Below, in pieces: positions 6,831-11,749 of a DNA stretch of 11,749 nt (position 1 is the stretch's first letter; the number at the start of each line of letters is the position of its first letter). Below the pieces are notes generated by a model. It made no database searches. It was not told where the DNA came from and worked only from the letters and a program-made list of their open reading frames with translations. Both the position numbers and the translations under genes were made by a program. The stretch is taken from positions 1 through 11,749 of the forward strand of contig CAYTVR010000236.1 in NCBI GenBank assembly GCA_964441245.1, read 5' to 3'. This DNA comes from JALZUU01 sp964441245. GTDB taxonomy: Bacteria; Bacteroidota; Bacteroidia; Chitinophagales; Saprospiraceae.

Positions 6831-7334
6831 ATGAAACTAAGACTAAACTTCCTTTCTATCTGTCTAATTCTACTGAGTTGGCAATGTTCTAATGATTCCA
6901 AGCCTACTTGCAAATTTGGTCATCCTGAACCTATTTTTTCCAAGGACTTTAAAAAAGTTAGCGGTCACAAATTTGAACTCAAAGGACAAGAAGCCTATGA
7001 AAATGTATTATTTCAAAATGGGCTAAAACTAGAAATCATCCAAAGTGGTTGTGAACAGATCAATCAAGCTTTTCATTTTTTATTACCTGGAGATTTTAGT
7101 AAAGAGTCCCCTGATTTTTGGAAAGAAGTCGCCATTCAAAACTTTGGATACTTAAGTACTGTTTCAGATAAGCACATGAGTTTGCATCATCTGAGTAATT
7201 CCATTCGCGATAGTTATCATGATATCAAGTTGGGTCAAACCATCAAATTACAAGAAGGTTACTTTCTAAAAATCGATAAAGTGTTGAGTCCTGAAACAGG
7301 CATTTTAATTTTAGAATTATCCAGTGGTAAATAA
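6831..7334 (+). CDS. Small putative lipoprotein, unknown function (167 aa)
   Basis: The first 18 residues are hydrophobic after MKLR and end in LSWQC, with Cys19 as a possible lipidation site; Trp-Gln before the cysteine is a poor lipobox, so a simple signal peptide cannot be ruled out. The mature part has two further cysteines, in PTCKFGHPEPIF (25-36) and QSGCEQ (71-76), which could form a disulfide. The rest is a mix of predicted strands and helices, with FHFLLPGDF at 81-89 and a polar C-terminal half. No enzyme motif is recognised. It lies 108 nt after the WG-repeat gene on the same strand without an obvious terminator between them, so read-through is possible; the weak element near 6785-6792 (TTTCTTTG) may be its own -7 site. 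The reading frame, start and signal support a real gene. Confidence 0.75.
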   Translation: MKLRLNFLSICLILLSWQCSNDSKPTCKFGHPEPIFSKDFKKVSGHKFELKGQEAYENVLFQNGLKLEIIQSGCEQINQAFHFLLPGDFSKESPDFWKEVAIQNFGYLSTVSDKHMSLHHLSNSIRDSYHDIKLGQTIKLQEGYFLKIDKVLSPETGILILELSSGK

Positions 7335-7455
7335 TCAAACACCTCTTTTTTGCCAAAATTTTCAGTAATTTTATATCCATATTTTAAAATTACGAAGTAA
7401 GAATTTATTGCTTTTGAGAAAAAGAACATCTATAAGTTAATTTTTTAATCTTTTC

Positions 7456-7486
7456 TTTGGTAATCTGAAATTGTTCATTATATTTA
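7456..7486 (+). promoter_or_regulatory. Bacteroidota-type promoter of the OmpA-family gene
   Basis: TTTG at 7456-7459, an exact 19-nt spacer, then TATATTTA at 7479-7486. This matches the TTTG-N19-TAnnTTTG layout at all but the last base. Transcription would begin near 7493, leaving a 5' leader of about 120 nt that contains a hairpin (7546-7567). It is the best complete promoter in the window. Confidence 0.6.
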
Positions 7487-7545
7487 CGATCCGCAACGAT
7501 TTATAATCTCCCTACAACATATTTTATAGTGATAAATATAAGATC

Positions 7546-7567
7546 AGTTAAGTACAAAAACTTAACT
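7546..7567 (+). promoter_or_regulatory. Hairpin in the 5' leader of the OmpA-family gene
   Basis: Perfect 8-bp inverted repeat, AGTTAAGT and ACTTAACT, around ACAAAA, 46 nt before the start codon. There is no T-run after it, so it is not an intrinsic terminator. It may stabilise the message or be an operator-like dyad; AT-rich sequence makes chance a real possibility. Confidence 0.35.
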
Positions 7568-7613
7568 AGTGAATAAACATACTAAGAAGACTATTTAATA
7601 ACAACATACTATA

Positions 7614-8480
7614 ATGAGTAAGCTACTTTTGCCTACTTTATCTTTAATTTTAGCGATCTGGCTTTTGGGAGGTTCCTGGTGGTATGCTTCCAAATTTGGT
7701 AACAAGGTAATTGCAAATTCACCTTATGTACCTACCCTTTCTGCAGAGGAGCACTCTCCTACGCATCCAGATAAAACTCATTTCCTTTTTAAACAGTCTA
7801 GTGATCGATTAATTGTTCCTAAAGAAGCCTTACATGAACTGAAGCTTATTGCTTTTCAGCTCAACAACGAACCTTCTAAATCACTGGAACTGACGGGTTT
7901 ATATCATTCTAGAGAAATGAATAATACCCAACAAACAGATTTGGGATTGGCTCGAGCGGTCGCTGTTAAACAACAATTGATTCATCTAGGTGCTCCATCC
8001 AAATCAATCATTGTTAATTCCTTGGAAGAAGATAACATTACATTGGTAGATGGCCATCTAAAAGAAAGTGTATTATTTAATTTTTCAAAAAATAATACAT
8101 TAAGTACCTCTTATACAGAAAACGACGGTATTAAAGTGTGGAAAGTACCTTCTATCAATTTACAATTTGACAATAGAAAAAAAGCATTAAAATTAACAAC
8201 AGTCCTCAATGATGGTTTTGATAAATTAAAACATGTTTTGGCACAAGAGCCAGACGTGATGATCATCATTACTGGACACACCGATAATGTAGGTAGCAGA
8301 TCAAAAAATCTGAAACTCTCTAAACGTAGAGCAGTGAATGTTCGGGACTTTATGATTGAAAATGGTTTTGATAAAGATCGACTTCAAATTCAATATAAAG
8401 GTCCAGATGATCCAATTGCATCCAATGACAATAAAGAAGGTCGAAAAAAAAATCGACGTGTTGAAATCAGAATTAGATAG
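7614..8480 (+). CDS. Membrane-anchored OmpA-family protein with two OmpA-like domains
   Basis: The 288-residue protein has one N-terminal membrane helix (4-24) without a lipobox or obvious cleavage site, so it is probably anchored in the inner membrane with the rest in the periplasm. The C-terminal domain (about 180-288) is a canonical OmpA peptidoglycan-binding domain: a strand ending INLQFDN at 181-187, TGHTDNVG at 220-227, LSKRRA at 235-240 and the closing RRVEIRIR. Asp224 and Arg239 are 15 residues apart, as are the diaminopimelate-binding pair of OmpA proteins. A second, degenerate copy occupies about 55-137: LTGLYHSR at 93-100 aligns with the TGHTD loop and LGLARAVAV at 110-118 with the LSKRRA helix. 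There the Asp is replaced by His98 while Arg114 is kept. The gene has its own promoter and lies 100 nt before the helix-hairpin-helix gene. A nine-A run (8444-8452) lies just before the last strand. Confidence 0.9.
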   Translation: MSKLLLPTLSLILAIWLLGGSWWYASKFGNKVIANSPYVPTLSAEEHSPTHPDKTHFLFKQSSDRLIVPKEALHELKLIAFQLNNEPSKSLELTGLYHSREMNNTQQTDLGLARAVAVKQQLIHLGAPSKSIIVNSLEEDNITLVDGHLKESVLFNFSKNNTLSTSYTENDGIKVWKVPSINLQFDNRKKALKLTTVLNDGFDKLKHVLAQEPDVMIIITGHTDNVGSRSKNLKLSKRRAVNVRDFMIENGFDKDRLQIQYKGPDDPIASNDNKEGRKKNRRVEIRIR

Positions 8481-8580
8481 AAATCATTATTAAATTAAGG
8501 TCATTCTTACTAAATTAGTGGAATAGCTGAACGATTAAATTTTTATTCTAATACGCACTTAACAATATTCAACTACTTCT

Positions 8581-9657
8581 ATGCTGCAATCTGCGATTAC
8601 TGTTTTTTTCCTAATGCTTGGAGCTGCCTTGTTAGGCTTCTTGATTGGATGGGCATGGCTAAGAGAAAGACTTGTGCAATATAGAAATGAATTAAATCAG
8701 AAAATAAGCATTTCAAAAAAGATTGAAACAGAACAGCATAATTTAATCGCTCATGCTAATGCGCTACAAGCACAGCAAAAAAAATTGATCTACAATAATC
8801 AACAAGATCAATTCAAATTAAATGAAATGTCAACTACGATAGCTCATTTAAAACATGAAAAAGAATTATTGGCAGAAGACTTTAATCATTATAAACGAGC
8901 GGCTAAAAATAACGAAAATGCCGACTCAGATTACAGCAATGAAATAGAGAATTTAAAAAATCATTTATTGCAAAAAGAGGAAGATATTTCTAATTGGAAA
9001 AATAAATACCAACTCCTTTTAGAGATCAAAAAAGAAAGTGATCTGATGCTTCAAAAATTAAGTAAAAAGCGAAATGATTTAGAAGATACTATTAAATCCA
9101 ACGGAAACGGAAGCAAAAAAAAATCTTCAACACAAGAGAAAAAGAAAAAGTGGGAAACGAAGTACAAAGCTTTAAACTTGAAATTGTTACAAGTAACCAA
9201 AGAGAGAGATGAACTCTTAAAGAAAAAAACATCAGTTACTGAAAGCGGAAAAGGCAAGAAAAAGTTCGAGTCTAAAGAAAGTGAATCCGCCTTAGATAAA
9301 TTAAAAGATGAAGTTCGTCAATGGAATAATCAAACAGATACCCATCCTACTTTTCAAGGATCGGAAATGGAAATAAAAATTCTAAACGAAATTTTTCAAA
9401 ATAAACATCGGATTAACTTTGACCGAATAGGTCTCGCCAGAGGAAATGAAAAAGATGACCTCAAATTAATAAAAGGAATTGGCCCCTTTATTGAAAAAAA
9501 ATTAAACGCATTGGGAATTTATCAGTTTATACAAATCGCTAAATTCAAAGATGACGATATCGAAAAAATAAATAAAATAATGAAGCTAGATCCAGAAGAT
9601 TACATCACAAAAAACTGGATCGAAGATGCTAGGAGTCGTATAGAAGAGCCTAAATAG
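8581..9657 (+). CDS. Membrane-anchored coiled-coil protein with C-terminal helix-hairpin-helix domain
   Basis: The 358-residue protein begins with one membrane helix (5-25) followed by RER at 28-30. Basic residues after, and none before, the helix suggest a periplasmic N-terminus and a cytoplasmic body. Residues about 32-215 are highly charged, rich in Lys, Glu, Gln and Asn, and read as a long coiled coil, interrupted by a Gly/Ser/Lys-rich stretch at 172-185. After a polar linker comes a conserved-looking module at about 277-352: INFDRIGLA, then DDLKLIKGIGPFIEKKLNALGI (292-313), a helix-hairpin-helix motif with the GIG turn at 299-301, and a helical tail. Such domains usually bind DNA non-specifically or mediate protein contacts. 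The layout recalls inner-membrane coiled-coil proteins such as YhcB/ZapG only in general plan. It is probably co-transcribed with the OmpA gene, and a terminator follows the stop. Function is inferred, not known. Confidence 0.85.
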   Translation: MLQSAITVFFLMLGAALLGFLIGWAWLRERLVQYRNELNQKISISKKIETEQHNLIAHANALQAQQKKLIYNNQQDQFKLNEMSTTIAHLKHEKELLAEDFNHYKRAAKNNENADSDYSNEIENLKNHLLQKEEDISNWKNKYQLLLEIKKESDLMLQKLSKKRNDLEDTIKSNGNGSKKKSSTQEKKKKWETKYKALNLKLLQVTKERDELLKKKTSVTESGKGKKKFESKESESALDKLKDEVRQWNNQTDTHPTFQGSEMEIKILNEIFQNKHRINFDRIGLARGNEKDDLKLIKGIGPFIEKKLNALGIYQFIQIAKFKDDDIEKINKIMKLDPEDYITKNWIEDARSRIEEPK

Positions 9658-9712
9658 ATCAAGGCCTTCGGACTCTAAAGAATGAAGTAGAAGTAGTATC
9701 AGTAATTTTGGA

Positions 9713-9750
9713 TAGCCCTGCAATACATTGTTTTTGCAGGGTTACTTTTT
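9713..9750 (+). terminator. Intrinsic terminator of the OmpA/HhH transcription unit
   Basis: Arms TAGCCCTGCAA (9713-9723) and TTGCAGGGTTA (9734-9744) pair over 11 positions including one G-U, around a 10-nt loop, and are followed by CTTTTTG. It lies 55 nt beyond the stop codon of the coiled-coil gene. Confidence 0.9.
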
Positions 9751-9943
9751 GTCTACGACCCTAGCTTACACAATTTCCATCTTTCTATTTTTTCTTGCTA
9801 ACCTTTTGAAAAAGAGCACTTTAAATATAGAACAATCAAAAAAAAACTACACACAAATCATCTCTTGAGTCCTTTATTTCTTTAAATGCTTTTATTGCGA
9901 TAATAATTTAATTCAATCCCTCGAAGTTTAAAGGCCAAAGGTG

Positions 9944-9951
9944 TATATTTG
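9944..9951 (+). promoter_or_regulatory. Candidate -7 promoter element of lpdA
   Basis: TATATTTG fully matches TAnnTTTG and lies 54 nt before the start codon, giving a leader of about 48 nt. No clear TTTG -33 element is found at 19-21 nt spacing. The following bases, GCAGCGA, are the same as those after the pruA -7 element. Confidence 0.55.
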
Positions 9952-10005
9952 CAGCGATTTTCAACCGATAAGAAATAAACTATATCATTTTCAATATAAA
10001 ACAAT

Positions 10006-11403
10006 ATGAATTACGATCTAATAGTAGTAGGAAGTGGCCCTGGAGGCTATGTTGCAGCCATTCGAGCCTCTCAACTCGGGCTTAAAACAGCTGTTGTTGA
10101 GCGAGAATCTCTTGGTGGTATTTGCCTAAATTGGGGTTGTATTCCCACAAAAGCATTACTAAAAAGTGCTCAAGTATTTGAATATATTTCTCACGCAGAA
10201 GATTATGGTATCAAAGTCAAAGGAGCTGAAGCCGATTTCGGCAGTATGATCAAACGAAGCCGAAACGTAGCTGACGGAATGAGTAAAGGAGTCAACTTCT
10301 TGATGAGAAAAAATAAAATTGATGTCTTGATGGGTAATGGTAAATTACTTCGAGGCAAAAAGGTGGAAGTAACAGACGATAAAGGAGAAAAGAAAACCTA
10401 CACAGCTAATCATATCATCATTGCTACAGGAGGAAGAGCTCGTCAGTTACCGAACCTACCGATCGATGGTAAAAAAATCATCGAATACAGAAAAGCAATG
10501 AGCCTGGATAAACAACCAAAGAAAATGGTGGTTGTAGGTGGCGGAGCTATCGGCGTAGAGTTTGCCTATTTTTATAACTCTATCGGTACAGAAGTGACTA
10601 TTGTCGAATTTATGGAGCAAGGTTTGGTCCCCCGTGAAGATCCAGATGTATCTAAAGAATTAGCCAAAGTATTCAAAAAAGCAGGTATTCATGTTGCTGG
10701 AAATACTTCTGTGGAATCTGTTGATACAAAAGGTCGAGGATGTACGGTAAAAATGAAAAACCGCAAAACGGGAAAAGAAGAAACCATCAAATGCGATGTG
10801 GTTCTTTCCGCAGTCGGAGTAGCTCCTAATACAGAAAATATTGGCTTGGAAGCTTTAGGTATCAAAACCGATAGAGGTCTGATCAAAGTCGATGATTTTT
10901 ATAGAACCAATGTATCTGGTATCTATGCGATTGGTGATGTTTTACCAACTCAAGCATTGGCTCACGTAGCATCTGCGGAAGCTATTACTTGCGTAGAAAA
11001 AATTGCTGGTCATCATCCACAGCCTATTGATTATAATAATATTCCTGGCTGTACCTATTGCTCTCCTGAAATTGCCTCTGTAGGATATACGGAGAAGGCT
11101 GCAAAAGAAGCTGGTTATGAGATCAAAGTAGGTAAGTTTCCTTTATCTGCTTCTGGAAAAGCAAGCGCAGCTGGCGCAAAAAGTGGCTTTGTAAAAGTGA
11201 TTTTTGATGCTAAATATGGTGAATTCCTTGGAGCACACATGATTGGTTATAACGTTACAGAAATGATCGCAGAAGTAGTCGTTGCCCGAAAACTAGAAAC
11301 GACTGGAATGGAGATTGTCAAATCTGTACATCCTCATCCAACTATTAGCGAAGCGATTATGGAAGCTGCCGCTGCTGCTTATGACGAAGTCATTCATTTA
11401 TAA
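10006..11403 (+). CDS. lpdA: Dihydrolipoyl dehydrogenase (E3)
   Basis: This FAD enzyme reoxidises dihydrolipoamide on the E2 subunits of pyruvate, 2-oxoglutarate and branched-chain 2-oxoacid dehydrogenases and on the glycine-cleavage H protein, passing electrons to NAD+. The 465-residue length is standard. Motifs in order: FAD-binding GSGPGG at 9-14; the redox disulfide GGICLNWGCIPTK with Cys40 and Cys45; ATGG at 140-143; NAD-binding GGGAIG at 178-183; the second FAD motif YAIGD at 307-311; and the C-terminal active site HPHPTISE at 442-449 with His444 and Glu449 as the catalytic pair. An extra CxxC-like pair (Cys349, Cys352) sits in the interface-domain motif PGCTYCSPE; whether it is functional is not known. 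The gene stands alone, with its own promoter and a strong terminator, and no E1 or E2 gene is adjacent, so it may serve several complexes. The call is firm. Confidence 0.97.
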   Translation: MNYDLIVVGSGPGGYVAAIRASQLGLKTAVVERESLGGICLNWGCIPTKALLKSAQVFEYISHAEDYGIKVKGAEADFGSMIKRSRNVADGMSKGVNFLMRKNKIDVLMGNGKLLRGKKVEVTDDKGEKKTYTANHIIIATGGRARQLPNLPIDGKKIIEYRKAMSLDKQPKKMVVVGGGAIGVEFAYFYNSIGTEVTIVEFMEQGLVPREDPDVSKELAKVFKKAGIHVAGNTSVESVDTKGRGCTVKMKNRKTGKEETIKCDVVLSAVGVAPNTENIGLEALGIKTDRGLIKVDDFYRTNVSGIYAIGDVLPTQALAHVASAEAITCVEKIAGHHPQPIDYNNIPGCTYCSPEIASVGYTEKAAKEAGYEIKVGKFPLSASGKASAAGAKSGFVKVIFDAKYGEFLGAHMIGYNVTEMIAEVVVARKLETTGMEIVKSVHPHPTISEAIMEAAAAAYDEVIHL

Positions 11404-11438
11404 AAACAATATACTTTAGCTCCGCTATTGCTATACAT

Positions 11439-11495
11439 AAAATGGCCTTCCTTCAAACGTGTTTAATCACGTTCATTAAGGAAGGCCATTTTTTT
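11439..11495 (+). terminator. Strong, possibly bidirectional terminator of lpdA
   Basis: A 15-bp perfect stem (11439-11453 with 11478-11492) surrounds an inner 6-bp stem (AACGTG 11456-11461 with CACGTT 11468-11473) and a six-base loop. A run of seven T (11489-11495) follows on the plus strand. Four A before the stem give a short T-run on the minus strand, so it may also stop transcription entering from the right. It starts 36 nt beyond the lpdA stop. Confidence 0.93.
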
Positions 11496-11560
11496 ATGCA
11501 TTCAAAATATCCTTTCATTTTACTACCTCTCTACTCTATTTAATCTTTTCACTTTAGTGC

Positions 11561-11600
11561 AAAAAAAACTACCCCTTCCATCACATTGACAGAGGGGCAG
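11561..11600 (-). terminator. Minus-strand terminator-like hairpin abutting repeat copy 1
   Basis: Arms 11569-11576 and 11593-11600 pair over eight positions, one of them a G-U pair only in minus-strand RNA, around a 16-nt loop. On the minus strand the stem is followed directly by eight T (11568 down to 11561). The orientation means a transcript coming from the right, through the 46-bp repeat, would end here, convergent with lpdA. Confidence 0.7.
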
Positions 11601-11602
11601 CT

Positions 11603-11648
11603 ACACACACTATGAGAACACCCATTATATTTTTAAGCAGTTGATACT
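11603..11648. repeat. 46-bp direct repeat, copy 1
   Basis: Identical over all 46 bases to 11704-11749, starting ACACACACTATGAG and ending CAGTTGATACT. The period is 101 bp, leaving a 55-bp non-identical spacer that contains an inverted repeat at its right end. The minus strand contains an ATG followed by a short frame (MGVLIVCV shared by both copies) and the plus strand an MRTPIIFLSS frame closed by TGA. Neither is long enough to call a gene. No other copy was seen in the window. Confidence 0.9.
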
Positions 11649-11676
11649 TTTTACCATCCGCGTTTTTTCAAAGTAA

Positions 11677-11700
11677 CTGTTCCAACAGAAATCGGAACAG
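11677..11700 (-). other. Inverted repeat abutting repeat copy 2
   Basis: Perfect 7-bp arms CTGTTCC and GGAACAG around a 10-nt loop, ending three bases before copy 2 of the direct repeat. This is the same place, within one base, as the hairpin before copy 1, but the stem sequence is different. On the minus strand it is followed by TTACTTTG, a weak U-tract, so termination is less certain than at 11561-11600. Confidence 0.65.
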
Positions 11701-11703
11701 CCC

Positions 11704-11749
11704 ACACACACTATGAGAACACCCATTATATTTTTAAGCAGTTGATACT
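11704..11749. repeat. 46-bp direct repeat, copy 2, at the window edge
   Basis: Second exact copy of the 46-bp sequence. It ends at the last base of the window, so its true right boundary, and whether more copies follow, cannot be seen. An edge at exactly the end of the matching sequence is what an assembly break or trimmed locus at a multi-copy repeat would produce, but this is inference. Confidence 0.9.

Larger units (their letters stand above)
9658..10005. other. 348-bp gap: terminator, AT-rich spacer, lpdA promoter
   Basis: No credible reading frame is seen on either strand. It contains the terminator of the OmpA/HhH unit at 9713-9750, about 190 bp of AT-rich sequence with no recognised signal, and the lpdA promoter element at 9944-9951 with its short leader. 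Confidence 0.7.

Noticed and set aside
7365..7393. GTAATTTTA/TAAAATTAC inverted repeat after the 6831-7334 gene
   Set aside because: Nine perfect pairs but almost all A/T and not followed by a T-run, so not a convincing terminator.
9051..9257. Minus-strand 68-codon frame in the coiled-coil gene
   Set aside because: Phe/Ser-rich antisense of a Lys/Glu-rich coiled coil, a typical shadow frame.
9836..9857. Partial resemblance of the lpdA upstream region to the terminal repeat (CTACACACA next to an A-run)
   Set aside because: The match is short and low-complexity; no further similarity extends on either side.
10689..10886. Minus-strand 65-codon frame in lpdA
   Set aside because: Antisense to the conserved lpdA coding region; no independent evidence.
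11603..11749. CRISPR array start
   Set aside because: A 46-bp repeat length fits type II-C systems of Bacteroidota, but the 55-bp spacing is far longer than their usual 30-bp spacers, only two copies are visible, and the spacers carry structured inverted repeats at a fixed place. No cas gene is in the window. Kept as an unexplained repeat.
11603..11749. Short frames in the terminal repeats (minus-strand MGVLIVCV..., plus-strand MRTPIIFLSS)
   Set aside because: The shared part simply follows from sequence identity; the frames diverge or stop soon after, have no start signals and lead into terminator-like hairpins. Not supported as genes, though a leader peptide cannot be fully excluded.

Overview
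The window looks like a chromosomal segment of a Bacteroidota bacterium. It is AT-rich, ribosome-binding sites are weak, lipoprotein signals are common, and several genes have the Bacteroidota-type -7 promoter element (TAnnTTTG) upstream. The mix of Saprospiria-like gene types (WG-repeat lipoprotein, OmpA protein paired with a helix-hairpin-helix coiled-coil protein, two-domain cytochrome/sugar dehydrogenase) suggests an environmental, probably marine or sludge lineage, but the genus cannot be fixed from sequence alone.

Layout. Positions 1-747 (minus) hold the N-terminal part of a lipoprotein with a cytochrome c domain followed by a PQQ-type sugar dehydrogenase beta-propeller; it runs off the left edge. 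Positions 748-1417 are a long non-coding gap with a 161-bp inverted-repeat element (1022-1182) and the terminator of pruA. pruA (1418-3049, minus) encodes the proline-catabolic P5C/glutamate-semialdehyde dehydrogenase. Upstream of it, behind a perfect 16-bp inverted repeat, is a compact minus-strand operon reading macro-domain hydrolase, small four-helix membrane protein, coaD (4768 down to 3298). A secreted protein of unknown function (4883-5434, minus) is divergent from a lipoprotein made of ten WG repeats (5571-6722, plus). A small unknown lipoprotein follows (6831-7334, plus).

From 7456 a good promoter leads into a pair of envelope genes: a membrane-anchored protein with two OmpA-like domains (7614-8480) and a membrane-anchored coiled-coil protein ending in a helix-hairpin-helix domain (8581-9657), closed by a clear terminator (9713-9750). 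lpdA (dihydrolipoyl dehydrogenase, 10006-11403, plus) has its own promoter and a very strong terminator (11439-11495).

The right end (11548-11749) is the most unusual part. A 46-bp sequence occurs twice with a 101-bp period, the second copy ending exactly at the window edge. Each copy is abutted by a different inverted repeat at the same place; read on the minus strand both have a terminator-like shape (conserved block, variable stem, U-run). It does not fit a normal CRISPR array and may be the edge of a larger tandem array or of a family of small RNA genes transcribed toward lpdA.

Metabolic genes (pruA, lpdA, coaD) are ordinary housekeeping functions. The parts that deserve follow-up are the terminal repeat array, the inverted-repeat element at 1022-1182, and the OmpA/HhH pair.
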